Shown here: positions 44,313 through 54,219 of the stretch, in pieces
Numbering within the stretch: the stretch's first letter is position 1
Layout: the number at the start of each line of letters is the position of its first letter
Assembly (NCBI GenBank): GCA_964572845.1
Contig: CAZNFX010000001.1
Location: 186,001-250,000 of the forward strand
Length of the DNA stretch: 64,000 nucleotides
Origin: Bin55 sp964572845
GTDB taxonomy: Bacteria > Pseudomonadota > Gammaproteobacteria > Pseudomonadales > Azotimanducaceae
Direction of reading: 5' to 3'
The notes under the pieces: model-generated
Told to the model about the DNA's origin: nothing
Seen by the model: only the letters and a program-made list of their open reading frames with translations
The model's database searches: none
Program-made: the position numbers and the translations under genes

Positions 44313-46388
44313 TCAAGACGATGCAGGCAGGTCACTTGGAAATCCTTCAGACTTTAACCTCTCGAATATCCGAATCGTTCTCGATGATTGTTTGTCTGTT
44401 GGAGTTCGTTTCGTTCCTCTAGATGCAACCTCCAGAATTTCTCGTTCGGTTGGCGACAGGAGCCCCCGGTCCTTCCCCCAACTAAGTGCTTCAGACCAAA
44501 ACTGAGAGCCTGCATTTACAACCGCGATTTGAGCTTCAATCCCATTTAATTCTCGTTGCTCACGACGCGCACTTCGAACGGTTTCTCGGTGTTCTTCGAT
44601 GGATACTAGTTCCTCGCCAAACGCATCTGGCAATTCGATGCTAAGAGTGCGGACTTGCTCCCAACAAGGTTGCTTTTTGGCCCATTCAGTGACATTACTG
44701 ATGCCTAGAGGTGGTTTGGTCAGCACATCGCACACATGCTTGGCAACAACGGCAATCGCTTCTTCAAATGCTGAGCTTAGGGCTTGCTTGCGCCAAATCA
44801 GATCAAAGTCTGCTGCGCACCGATGTTGATTGATATCGTATGAAATCTTAGCTATAGAGTACGCGACAATGTTAGCCCGGTAACCACCTTGGTACCACTC
44901 TTGAGCTGATACGATACGTTCCGCCGACCTAAAGACTATCGCTTTGGCGACAGCTGTACGATACCACGCTTCGCCAAACTCGTCAGGGGACTTATTCCAT
45001 GACGATCCAATACGCTGAGCGAATGCAGCAAAGTTCTTCTGGGCACCACGACTCACTTCATGGGGTCGTTCCTCCCATACACCGAGAAACTTCGCCAAAT
45101 CTGTCTTGTTAAATAGTTGTCTTCTGGGGTTTTCTAGGTCGAACTTCCTGCGTTCAGAAGGAGTCAGATTAGCTCGGGCATCTGCATACTGACCCCGCGC
45201 TCTCTCGTAGAACCACTTGCTTTGTCTAAAGGTACCATCGGGGGATGGTGCATACAATCGTCGGGAAAACCCTTCTATGCGAACATGAAATGGATGGTTG
45301 GCAAAGAAATCCGCCGCATTTACTCTATTTTGGCTATTAGCGTACTCGGAAATTTTTGGCACTAATTCCGATGCTCGTTCAGGGGTCACAACAGAGAGCT
45401 TCATCTGAACGAAAGTCTGAGAGAGATCTTGACTTCTTAGCTTGGCATTGTAGAGCGAAGCAGTAGTTTGCCCTCCATTCACAATTTGAAAGTTGTGGAG
45501 CTTGTGTAACAACAGGCGATCCCCGACAGTCTTGATATCAACTTTCTCTGCGGTAGCGGTGATGCCATTGTTATACGCAAAGAACATAGAAGGCTCGTTC
45601 TCAAGTGTTACGCGGATTCCACGGTTGACCTTGCCACGAGCCTGCAAGAAAACCCGTACATTTTGTTCAAGGAGACGAGCGCCCCATCGGTCATAGATTC
45701 TTGCGAGCATCTCGCCGGAAATTACGGCTAGGTAAGACTCATGATCTGCTTCTGGCTGTTGAGCAGACAGAATTGGAAGGGGACCGCCAAAGTCTTGATC
45801 CAGCACAATCTCGATGTCTTCTCGCACCTGGCTGACCGATGCATGCATGTGCAGACGGCGTATGTCCCATACGCTATAGGAAACTGGTCGGTCGTGGATT
45901 TCTCCTGCTGGCCTGCCGTCAACTCGCTCACTCAACGAACGATTGCTGACGAGCAAAAAGCGTAGCTTAGCAATTCTCCGCCATCGCTTGGCGATGAGGT
46001 CAGCCAACCCAAATGCCGGACTACTTTCCTCAAGTGAATCACGCCAACGATCATCCAATGCACGATGCAGGAAATTCTCTAGCCTACGGAAGGCAGCATC
46101 CATCTCGGTCTTTGTGAGCCGCCCGATTTCCGTTCTTGGATGAAAATCAAGAATGATCAGGCTCAAAATTCCAGATGTTTCAATCGGGTCTCCCCCGTAG
46201 CCGTCAACACGAACTCCTCGTGCTGGCAATCGGTATGAAACGCGATCAGCAGTCTCAAGCTCTCCGGCCTCCCCTAGGAATTCACAAGATTGCTGAAAGA
46301 AGACATCCTCCACGAACTGTCCATCTGCATCGGCTTCAGTAAGTATGTCCTGAAGAAATTCGTGTGCGAACTCTTCAACTTCCATCAT
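44313..46388 (-). CDS. AIPR (abortive infection phage resistance) family protein
   Basis: The 691-residue protein has the AIPR core: SMFFAYNNGITATAE (about residue 265) and FQIVNGGQTTASLYNAK (about 300), followed by VPKISEYANSQNRVNAADFF. AIPR proteins occur in phage-defence loci, often with Z1 and MORC-type ATPases. The C-terminal 250 residues are helical without a known fold. It is the last gene of the five-gene unit; its ATG pair (46388 and 46385) overlaps the end of the nuclease gene by 14 nt, and an AGAGG site lies just before. It may be an effector or a specificity factor. Confidence 0.9.
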   Translation of the reverse strand: MMEVEEFAHEFLQDILTEADADGQFVEDVFFQQSCEFLGEAGELETADRVSYRLPARGVRVDGYGGDPIETSGILSLIILDFHPRTEIGRLTKTEMDAAFRRLENFLHRALDDRWRDSLEESSPAFGLADLIAKRWRRIAKLRFLLVSNRSLSERVDGRPAGEIHDRPVSYSVWDIRRLHMHASVSQVREDIEIVLDQDFGGPLPILSAQQPEADHESYLAVISGEMLARIYDRWGARLLEQNVRVFLQARGKVNRGIRVTLENEPSMFFAYNNGITATAEKVDIKTVGDRLLLHKLHNFQIVNGGQTTASLYNAKLRSQDLSQTFVQMKLSVVTPERASELVPKISEYANSQNRVNAADFFANHPFHVRIEGFSRRLYAPSPDGTFRQSKWFYERARGQYADARANLTPSERRKFDLENPRRQLFNKTDLAKFLGVWEERPHEVSRGAQKNFAAFAQRIGSSWNKSPDEFGEAWYRTAVAKAIVFRSAERIVSAQEWYQGGYRANIVAYSIAKISYDINQHRCAADFDLIWRKQALSSAFEEAIAVVAKHVCDVLTKPPLGISNVTEWAKKQPCWEQVRTLSIELPDAFGEELVSIEEHRETVRSARREQRELNGIEAQIAVVNAGSQFWSEALSWGKDRGLLSPTEREILEVASRGTKRTPTDKQSSRTIRIFERLKSEGFPSDLPASS

Positions 46389-47379
46389 TGGCCTCTGTAA
46401 TAGCCTGTGTTAATCCAAGAATCTCAATACGGAAGCTTTGGCACTGGTGAAGCGCGATAGAGTACTTAACATCTTCAACTCCAGGCGTTAGTGACGTAGG
46501 AATAATTCGAGGAAATCCATCGATGACTTCGAACAGTGAAGCATTCCCAATCAGGAACCGGCTGGTGGAGTAGTCGTCGGTCCAATCAAATCCTGTGGCA
46601 CTCAATCTTTCCTCGAATTGGAAAACACCTGCCGGGTTTAGAGTTTCGACAATATCGCGAACACGTGATGCGACATCGCTAACCGAAACCGATGCGGACT
46701 CGGTTGGTGACTCAGTAATCTCAGTAGTGTAAAGAAATAACCTCGTGGTGTTAGAGGTATCGAGCTGTTCTTCAGATGAAATCCGCAACTTGGGATTGCG
46801 AGGGGAATAGGTCTTTGATTCGATCCCTATCCAACCGACTTGAAAGTCTATGGAAGCACCGGTCGGTCCTATCCATGCCTGTATGGCTTTGACAGGGTTG
46901 ATGACCGGTAGCAATTGATGCTCAAGAACGCACAACTCGCCAATTAAACCCTTCTGCTCCTCTTTAGTTAAGCCGTCGTCGAAACCATTCCTAAGCAATC
47001 TGTGCCAACGCCACGTCCGAACAAGAAACCGTTGGACTGCTTCCTCTACGGAGTCAGCGGATTGTGTGGCCGCCACTATGTCCAAACAAAAACGAAGATA
47101 TATCTCCCTTAGACTGCAATCTGCAAGACGGATAAGAATACGTTCGCCTATGTGATCTTCAGTCGGCATTGATTCGACAAGGAGTCCGTCCAACTTTGGC
47201 AGAGGATGAAAGTACCTATGATTTGAATGGTATTGAAGTATCAGTATGCAGCGGCTGAGTCTGTCAATAGCCCAATATAGACCCCACAACTTTGAGCCTG
47301 TGCCTGTAATTCGTCGAGCACTAATTTCAACGTCCCCCAAAGGTTTGTGGATATCGGACCAAGGGTCATAGCTCTTCAT
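46375..47379 (-). CDS. PD-(D/E)XK nuclease family protein
   Basis: The 334-residue protein matches the PD-(D/E)XK motif family (DUF4420) that travels with Z1 and AIPR genes. Catalytic elements: GLIGELCVLE (about 145), the Asp in TGASIDFQVGW and the E-x-K in GIESKTYS, followed by a strand-helix pattern. It is the likely DNA-cutting subunit. The ATG at 47379 overlaps the Z1 gene by 14 nt and has GAGGAT 7 nt before it; a longer frame would overlap by 83 nt without support. Confidence 0.85.
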   Translation of the reverse strand: MKSYDPWSDIHKPLGDVEISARRITGTGSKLWGLYWAIDRLSRCILILQYHSNHRYFHPLPKLDGLLVESMPTEDHIGERILIRLADCSLREIYLRFCLDIVAATQSADSVEEAVQRFLVRTWRWHRLLRNGFDDGLTKEEQKGLIGELCVLEHQLLPVINPVKAIQAWIGPTGASIDFQVGWIGIESKTYSPRNPKLRISSEEQLDTSNTTRLFLYTTEITESPTESASVSVSDVASRVRDIVETLNPAGVFQFEERLSATGFDWTDDYSTSRFLIGNASLFEVIDGFPRIIPTSLTPGVEDVKYSIALHQCQSFRIEILGLTQAITEANDGS

Positions 47380-50080
47380 TGAAATCCTCTTCGAAGTCCA
47401 TGTCATCGTCACCGTAGTGCTCTCGGTACCATGTGTTGTTGACGACATACTCGACTCTCTGTTCGGCGTGTCTCGTTCTGGGAAAGCTGATACTCCACGC
47501 TACTACAGGAGTGCCTCTGCTGAGGTCGTCATCCCTCTGGCCAATTGCCAGAAGATGCACAACCAAGAGAGGTTTTGTGCGAACCTTACTGTAAATGTGA
47601 TCTGGAAAGTTAAGCTCGCTGTTTTGAGTTTGCTTTTTCAGGTTCTTGTAATCTCTTTGGGCAGCTTCAATCTGTTCGTCGGTCAATCCAACCCTTGTAA
47701 TTCCTCGAGAACTTACTCGTTGTTTGTTAGTCACCATTAACATAAGCTTATCGCTACGTCTTCCTGGAGTTCGATGTTGGCAGACTAGGCGGAAGCCCAA
47801 TTGGTTATTGACAAGCGATCTGCTTGAAACACCTCTCTTAATGCCAGCGAAAAATATGTCCCATTTGCTAAGTTCATCTAAGGAGCGGTTCAAGACGTAA
47901 CGTCGTACAGGCTCTGTCTCCGTCAAAGGTGAACCGGGATGATTCTTGAAGTCTCTCAAGAACGCATCAACTATCTCTACTGGGACATCTCTCACAAGAC
48001 GACCGCCATTTAGTTCTTCGCCGTCCTTGGGCGCGAGGCCTATGTCGCTTATCGCGTCAGCTAAGCGTAATGTAACTCTAAGATTCGTGTCGAGAGACTC
48101 ATCATCCCTAAATAGGATCGCTGTTTCAACGAATGCGTTCGCCAATCCAATTTGCTGGGTGTGGCGTTGACTCGAACCCATCTTGTTACAAGCCGTGACT
48201 AAGAGACTATCTGGATGGCTACGGACCTTTAGACCGAATTCCTGGGGTGTTGCGTTGGCACTTTCCATTTGAGCAAGCTCGTCTCGCAACTCTTCGATGG
48301 ATTCGGCAATGTGCTCATACCAACCTTGAGCTTCCTCTGGCATCCAAACACGGCAGAGATCGTGGTATCCATCGCGATACCCGAACCAGCGGCCCATTTG
48401 GAACAGGGTGTCATACATCATCGATCTTCGAAGAAAATAGCTAACCGTCAGACCCTCTAATGTGAGTCCACGAGAAAGAGAAAGTCCTCCAACAGCAATA
48501 ACGTTTAGACCCATGTTTTCGTGTTCGGTGTAGTCGAGTGAACCTGCAGACTTGCTGTTAACCTCGATTACACTAACCGCACTGACACTATCTTGCAGAA
48601 GGTGCTGAATCTCAACCCAAGTACGACCACATGACTTGGAAAAGTGTTTCTCAAAAGCCCTGTATAGTTCAAGAATCTCTGGATCTTTCAAAGCTTCATC
48701 GAAAATTAAAGCTCCGTTAACTCTCACGCTCGCAGAAATCCCATCTATAAAAGCTTGTATCTCATTTCGAACTTGAGTTTGTACCGCCACAAATCGTGAG
48801 ACATTTACCAGCATTGAGTTGTGCGATTGATCTTGACCTCGAGCAAGTCTTATTGCACGCGAAAGTACAAATACTCGGATTGCTTCTTGCAGACTATTTG
48901 GAAGTCCGTATAGTGTGTGGTCGATCTTGTGGGATAGAGGCAGCAAGTCCTCATGATCGTTAACGTCGCACAACACAGAGTCTGAGGAATCTCTAAATAC
49001 AAGATCTGCACCAAAGTAATTGGTTGGTGGATCAAGACTCACTATGAAATCTCGGGGAAATAAGTCATGGCCGACCATTTGGTCGTCAGAATTGGGATCG
49101 ATGAAAATATTGGCAAACGGTGTAGCTGTATAGCCTATGTAATTGCTCCGTTCGAATAGATTTAGAAGTTCACGAATTTGACCATTGATTCGTGAGACCT
49201 CGTCAATTCGATGCCTAATATTTATCGAAGCGTTATCGGCTTCGTCGTCAATCAACAACATTGGATCTCGTATCGTATCGGTGCCAAGGTCAGCGTTATG
49301 ATTCTTTAGCCAATCGATTAGGTTCTGAAGGGTTCTATAGTTCTTCTTTATTACAAATACAGCAGGCTGGCTCAAATTCTGAAGAGGTACGCGGACGCTC
49401 TCGGCAATACTCTTGCGAAAATCGCGGTGAGAAGTGGTGAAAGCGCTCGGTTGCTGACTCGAGTCGAATCGGCCTACTCCTACTTTAATTGGATTGGGAA
49501 TCTGACCGGGCGAATTGATCGTACTACTGAATCCAATGAATCCCTCGTCTATACGTTGCTGGGTTTGGTTGCGCAGTTTGTTCTGTAATCCGGCGATAAC
49601 TATGATGACCCGATAACCTGCGTCAGCAGCTTTATTGATTACGCCAATGTAGTTTGCAGTCTTCCCAGATTGCACATGGCCCATGACCATGCCTCTTCGG
49701 TCCCATTGTCCCTGCTTCATAGGGTTTTCTAGAAGTCCTAGGATTCTGTCTGTTACGTTGCTAAGTCCACCAAGAACTTGGCTTGAGAGACCCTTACTAG
49801 CCATGTAGGACCGATATCTTTCCCAGTAATAAAACGAAATATTGGATCGAGCATTGTCTAACCACGGTTCAAACTCGGGATCTTGCAGTGCAGCGCCATC
49901 TGACATCCTGACCCCGTGAATGCTCTCGAATTCGAGCGCGAGCTCTTCGGCCTGTGTATCGGTCACCTCTCGATGAGTCTTTCGATATTCGTCAATGACA
50001 TCTCTAATACGAGACTGTGTGGGTAGGTCTTGAGCCAGAACGGCTTGCACCACCAAACGAAGTTGCTCTATTTCTCTCAT
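47366..50080 (-). CDS. Z1-domain ATPase
   Basis: Z1 proteins are SF2-like ATPases found in defence and R-M loci. Walker A is GHVQSGKTANYIGVINKA (about residue 130) and the Walker B/DEAD-type motif is LLIDDEADNASIN (about 270). Further Z1 blocks are NYIGYTATPFANIFIDP, NVIAVGGLSLSRGLTLEGLTVSYFLR and QMGRWFGYRDGYHDLCRVW, which resemble helicase motifs III-VI. I start at the ATG at 50080, which shares ATGA with the GHKL gene stop. It would be the motor that couples ATP use to nuclease action. Confidence 0.93.
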   Translation of the reverse strand: MREIEQLRLVVQAVLAQDLPTQSRIRDVIDEYRKTHREVTDTQAEELALEFESIHGVRMSDGAALQDPEFEPWLDNARSNISFYYWERYRSYMASKGLSSQVLGGLSNVTDRILGLLENPMKQGQWDRRGMVMGHVQSGKTANYIGVINKAADAGYRVIIVIAGLQNKLRNQTQQRIDEGFIGFSSTINSPGQIPNPIKVGVGRFDSSQQPSAFTTSHRDFRKSIAESVRVPLQNLSQPAVFVIKKNYRTLQNLIDWLKNHNADLGTDTIRDPMLLIDDEADNASINIRHRIDEVSRINGQIRELLNLFERSNYIGYTATPFANIFIDPNSDDQMVGHDLFPRDFIVSLDPPTNYFGADLVFRDSSDSVLCDVNDHEDLLPLSHKIDHTLYGLPNSLQEAIRVFVLSRAIRLARGQDQSHNSMLVNVSRFVAVQTQVRNEIQAFIDGISASVRVNGALIFDEALKDPEILELYRAFEKHFSKSCGRTWVEIQHLLQDSVSAVSVIEVNSKSAGSLDYTEHENMGLNVIAVGGLSLSRGLTLEGLTVSYFLRRSMMYDTLFQMGRWFGYRDGYHDLCRVWMPEEAQGWYEHIAESIEELRDELAQMESANATPQEFGLKVRSHPDSLLVTACNKMGSSQRHTQQIGLANAFVETAILFRDDESLDTNLRVTLRLADAISDIGLAPKDGEELNGGRLVRDVPVEIVDAFLRDFKNHPGSPLTETEPVRRYVLNRSLDELSKWDIFFAGIKRGVSSRSLVNNQLGFRLVCQHRTPGRRSDKLMLMVTNKQRVSSRGITRVGLTDEQIEAAQRDYKNLKKQTQNSELNFPDHIYSKVRTKPLLVVHLLAIGQRDDDLSRGTPVVAWSISFPRTRHAEQRVEYVVNNTWYREHYGDDDMDFEEDFNEEL

Positions 50081-51579
50081 TCGTCTTTGCAATCCTCTAC
50101 ACGCACTGCGAATGTACGTAGAATGTCTGAAGTTTCATTCCAGTTTGACCTAAATGGCTCTGCCGTTTTTAGCCGTTGTTCTATTTCTCTTATTGAGAGT
50201 CCCTCGTTTTGCAAAATACTCCTAATTGACGAAATGATTTCTTGGAGATCATCGTGTTCAATCTGCGGAACGTTGACATCCTCCGGACTTGTAGCAGCGT
50301 CAACATGCAGTGCATCGACTGGAAAAGTAGAGGCGAGCAGTCGAAGGATTCTTCCGAACTTCTGCGCTTGATCTAGCACGAGGTCTCCCTTGAACTTAGC
50401 AATCAGTGGATGTTCTTCGTCAATCTTGTATACAACTTGATTCTTATCTTGAAACCTTCGCCAAACAGGGAGCCGACTTTCTTCCGTTAGCTTTGTACCA
50501 CGGCTTGTATAGGTCAGTCGAGACGGAACGCCGATTCGCTCAATAATCCTGCCCAAACGTCGTCGAACGGACGCGGGAGGTTGCGCTGAAGCCTTCTTGA
50601 CATCTATTTTCCAATCTGAGTCAAGTGTATTAGGAATGTCGATGCCCACTCGCGCGAGTTTTGTAAGTTCAAGCTTTCGGGCTAGCCTGAACCAAGTACC
50701 GTGGACTATAAGACGACGATTTCGGTATAAGTAAAAACCTTGGTTACTGACATATCCTTCAGAGCCACCAAATTTTTTCCAGTCGCTAGATGAAACCTTG
50801 TCGTGGTGCGGGAGAGTGACTGGCCAAATTCTGATTTCGCCACCATCTAACCGAATAGTTTCCTCTTGATGATGTTGTGTGGCTACGTGACTCGAGTGAA
50901 ACGGATCGAACGCGTTTAGCTTACGGTCATTTAATGAAATTTCTATGCGTCTACCTTCTCGTCCAGACAAGAAACGATGAAAGACGAACTCAACGTGAAC
51001 AGCGGCATCATTCAGTAGACGAACTAGATTTTGCCGATCCTCTGGTCGATTGGAACCCAGTAGTCGGTCGAGCTTCTCCCAGACAACCAAAGTACCATCA
51101 TTTTGAAGCCTATTTACCCACCGCACTTGGTCAGGGTTGGCTGGAACTTCAACTATCCATCGATCACGGTTTGCAACAGTATCGAGATCCCACACCACGC
51201 AGGAGACAGCCCTAGCTCTTCGGGATACGACTGTCAGGCGACGGCATTGTGAGAAAGATGCAGTTTTCAGTCCGAGGCCAAAACGTCCTAGGTCTAAGGG
51301 CTCTCTTGTCTCTAGGGGACTCCGTGTTCCTGGTCGCATTGCTTCCAAGAGAGTCTTCTCGGTCATTCCAATTCCGTCATCGAGAATGCCAATTGCCGGC
51401 TTAGAGTCGTGGGTGTCCGCCAAAAGGTGAATACTCGATGACCCAGCTGCGATGGAATTATCAATAACATCTGCTAGGGCTGTCTGTAGAGAGTAGCCCA
51501 TATCGCGCAAACTCTCCACGAGTGATGAAGCACGCGGAGAGAGTTCACGTTCTTGGTGTACTGACCTACTAACTTTCAT
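50077..51579 (-). CDS. MORC/MutL-like GHKL ATPase
   Basis: The 500-residue protein has an N-terminal GHKL (Hsp90/MutL/MORC) ATPase. N-box ALADVIDNSIAAGSSSI, the ATP-lid motifs AIGILDDGIGM and RFGLGLKTASFSQCRRL, then an S5-type domain and a helical end. MORC-type proteins of this kind are found in bacterial R-M and defence loci with C5 methyltransferases. It overlaps the methyltransferase gene by 11 nt and the Z1 gene by 4 nt. Confidence 0.9.
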   Translation of the reverse strand: MKVSRSVHQERELSPRASSLVESLRDMGYSLQTALADVIDNSIAAGSSSIHLLADTHDSKPAIGILDDGIGMTEKTLLEAMRPGTRSPLETREPLDLGRFGLGLKTASFSQCRRLTVVSRRARAVSCVVWDLDTVANRDRWIVEVPANPDQVRWVNRLQNDGTLVVWEKLDRLLGSNRPEDRQNLVRLLNDAAVHVEFVFHRFLSGREGRRIEISLNDRKLNAFDPFHSSHVATQHHQEETIRLDGGEIRIWPVTLPHHDKVSSSDWKKFGGSEGYVSNQGFYLYRNRRLIVHGTWFRLARKLELTKLARVGIDIPNTLDSDWKIDVKKASAQPPASVRRRLGRIIERIGVPSRLTYTSRGTKLTEESRLPVWRRFQDKNQVVYKIDEEHPLIAKFKGDLVLDQAQKFGRILRLLASTFPVDALHVDAATSPEDVNVPQIEHDDLQEIISSIRSILQNEGLSIREIEQRLKTAEPFRSNWNETSDILRTFAVRVEDCKDE

Positions 51580-53230
51580 CTGCGAGACCTTCGGTTATTA
51601 GGGATTGGGGAGGGGGCGGGGACGTTGAGCGATCGGCGAGTTTGTTGAGTCTTGAGTGAGGGACCTCGGCTCTGGCAGTGGAATGAGGTCGACGAGAAAG
51701 AAATTTCCAAAGTGCCTTCGCAATCTGCCACGCAAGAAACGGCGGAACTGCGTTTCCGACCTGTACATATTGCTGAGTGCGACCTCCGTGAAAGAAGTAG
51801 TTGTCTGGAAAAGTCTGCAGACGGGCAGCTTCGCGCACAGTCAAGGATCTACATTGTGTAGGGTCTGGGTGTATGAAGTAGTGGCCATCCTTAGCTATAT
51901 GGCTTGTTATAGTCGTCGATGGATAGTCGTGCAATTGCACTCGAAAGCGGTCTGCAAACTTGCCAGAACTCCAACTTTGGTGCTTTGCAGCAAGGGCATG
52001 GGGGAAGTCCTGAGCCCGTGGCGATTTCCCTAGAGCATAGCCAAAAGTGGAAGCGAAGAGATAGCGAGCTATGTCCTCCTCGATGTGTCCTCTAGTCTCA
52101 TTGTTGGGTAACTTAGTGAGATTTGTATCAAATATCCATTGCTTCAATGCAGGCGGACAGGTGCTAGGAAGATCCGTACTGCCCCGAGCATCTCGAAACG
52201 GTAGGGTCTTGTCCCGAGTCGAATCGACAGTACGATTGAGAGCGCTTCGAAACTTAGCTTCGAATCCCTCTGCGAGCTTCGGCATATTCTGGTGAATTCG
52301 TGCAGATGCTTTTTGAACTGCTTGGTGCCAAGATGTATCACTATCGTTCCGGCTAAGCCGACTCCGCAACAGGGGCATGGTACCAATCACGTCGTTCAGG
52401 GACGTGGACTTGTTGTGTCGAGCCAACAAAGGGAGTTCGTCAAACGTCAAAGATTTTGCGATATCACTGCGTACGCATACAACGAAGACTCTGTGGCGTC
52501 TTTGAGGTACGAGATGCTCCTCAGCTCGTACGAGAAAATCCTTGGGGCATAAACCGCTAGGCCAAGAAAGATCTTCACCTGCATTGAGCGAGACTAGCCG
52601 ATAGCGATTAGTTCCCCCGGCATTCATAAGCCTTTCTAAGACATCCTCGAACACTGAACGGCCATTTAGCCTTGCCGACAGCAGCCCTTTAACATTCTCC
52701 AATACAGCGACTGCCGGTTGAAGCTCTTCCAAGACGTCTGCATATTCTCGATAAAGCAATTGGCGGGGGTCGTTGTTTGGGTCGTACTTAGTATTGTTGG
52801 CATTACGCGCGCGACCCGCAACTGAGTACGACTGACAAGGAGGTCCTCCTAAGAGTAGAGTATTACCTCCATGAACGGCTCGTATCTCTGAGATTCGATT
52901 GTAGATAAAGGTCTTTGCTTCAGGTGTACCCAACGACAATCGACATGTAGCATTGCAAGCTGCTTGCCACTCTCTCGGATAGAGTTCTGCCCAATTGGGT
53001 TCAACTGCATAGAAACCATTCAAGAACTTGTAGTACTCTGGGGGAAATCCGGTAGAGAATTTCCGCAGGAAGCTCCGCAAAAGCAAAGTTCGGTAGGCCA
53101 TGGGCTCATTCTCTACCGAGAGAACGATCTCGAACTTAGGTCGCGAATGAGAGTTCCCAAAAGCGGAAAATCCTTCCGCTAGTCCTCCAGGCCCAGAAAA
53201 CAAGTCAACAACAGGAAGAATGTCAGGCAT
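51569..53230 (-). CDS. DNA (cytosine-5) methyltransferase
   Basis: C5 methyltransferase of 553 residues with motifs in order: I VVDLFSGPGGLAEGF (7-21), IV GGPPCQSYSVAGRA (catalytic Cys about 138), VI AVLENVKGLLS, VIII PQRRHRVFVV, then a target-recognition region and IX-X TVREAARLQTFPDNYFFHGG with VGNAVPPFLAWQIAKAL. It would methylate host DNA to protect it from the linked nuclease. It is the first gene of the unit. The sequence recognised cannot be inferred. Confidence 0.95.
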   Translation of the reverse strand: MPDILPVVDLFSGPGGLAEGFSAFGNSHSRPKFEIVLSVENEPMAYRTLLLRSFLRKFSTGFPPEYYKFLNGFYAVEPNWAELYPREWQAACNATCRLSLGTPEAKTFIYNRISEIRAVHGGNTLLLGGPPCQSYSVAGRARNANNTKYDPNNDPRQLLYREYADVLEELQPAVAVLENVKGLLSARLNGRSVFEDVLERLMNAGGTNRYRLVSLNAGEDLSWPSGLCPKDFLVRAEEHLVPQRRHRVFVVCVRSDIAKSLTFDELPLLARHNKSTSLNDVIGTMPLLRSRLSRNDSDTSWHQAVQKASARIHQNMPKLAEGFEAKFRSALNRTVDSTRDKTLPFRDARGSTDLPSTCPPALKQWIFDTNLTKLPNNETRGHIEEDIARYLFASTFGYALGKSPRAQDFPHALAAKHQSWSSGKFADRFRVQLHDYPSTTITSHIAKDGHYFIHPDPTQCRSLTVREAARLQTFPDNYFFHGGRTQQYVQVGNAVPPFLAWQIAKALWKFLSRRPHSTARAEVPHSRLNKLADRSTSPPPPQSLITEGLADES

Positions 53231-53774
53231 GGATTGTCGACTTGGTGAGGACTATTGACAGCTGAAATCCAAACAGAGCAATTTCTAAAAACTGGGTAAT
53301 CGTTCGAGATTTAAGCACATGGTAGGTTCTTGTGTGTTGGAGATCGCAAACGTAGTGTTGTAGGTGAATATCCTGTCCTTTCATAGTTAGCTAGCTATTG
53401 CTGTCCTAAATTCCAGCATTAGTCAACCACTGCAACCACGTGTACCAATTTGACAGATACCTTCTTGGGCGTTTCGATGTTCCGAGTGGAGAAATGCGTA
53501 GCCTCTGATTTTTCGCCTAGGTATGTCCGTTTATGTTAGTAGTTTCTGATTTGTTGACCGCAGGACAGGCTTGATGATTCGATTGTGTACGCTACCGAGT
53601 TTTTTCGAGTCCCTTGCTAACGGATGGTCAAAAGCTCAGTCGCTATGCGAAGCTACTCGCTTCAGGCAATGGAAATAGTCTGGAAGTCGTCGGATCGTTC
53701 CCACACAATTTACTGTACTAGCCAACTTGCGAGTTTTCTAGAATGGACTGACTGTCCTTCGTTAGGAAATCAAG
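53231..53774. other. Divergent regulatory region of the defence island
   Basis: About 540 bp with no credible gene, between the methyltransferase and the small winged-helix gene. It includes a 10-bp palindrome TAGCTAGCTA near 53387 and several AT-rich stretches. Both defence transcripts must start here. Confidence 0.45.
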
Positions 53775-54059
53775 ATGAACGCGCCAACGACTAGCCCTGC
53801 GCACGCGTACGCCGATGCACAGGCAGCTATTGCCAGCTTGAAGTCTGCAATCTACAGTGTCCTACTGGATATTGCGCCAGGAGATCTCAGTAACGCTGAG
53901 ATAGGAAAAACTCTTGGGATTTATGGTGGTCACAAAGGTCATGTAGGACATATCTCTAGAACCCTTCTGGAGATGATGCAAAGCGAAGAGGTTGTTGTGC
54001 AACACGCCGACACGAAACGATGGCGTCTCAAGAGCCTTCCTTCGAGAACCGCACAGTGA
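53775..54059 (+). CDS. Small winged-helix DNA-binding protein
   Basis: The 94-residue protein has no membrane segment. A winged-helix pattern covers residues 30-88: GDLSNAEIGKTLGIYGGHKG (helix-turn-helix), HISRTLLEMMQSEEVV and the wing QHADTKRWRLKSL. AGGA lies 8 nt before the ATG. It is encoded divergently from the methyltransferase operon, as expected for a regulator of a defence locus (a functional analogue of R-M controller proteins), but a structural role in the complex is equally possible. Confidence 0.75.
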   Translation: MNAPTTSPAHAYADAQAAIASLKSAIYSVLLDIAPGDLSNAEIGKTLGIYGGHKGHVGHISRTLLEMMQSEEVVVQHADTKRWRLKSLPSRTAQ

Positions 54060-54219
54060 CAATAACAGAGCACTTGTTTGTAGTGCATCTATACCAACAG
54101 GATCCACTGTTGTCAGTTTCCAATCAGTACGTACAGACTCCTCTCTCCCTATTCCGATTTGTTTAAACTCCGCCGACACCACAACAGGACTGGTTTGGCA
54201 AACAGAAAACGAGACCTAA

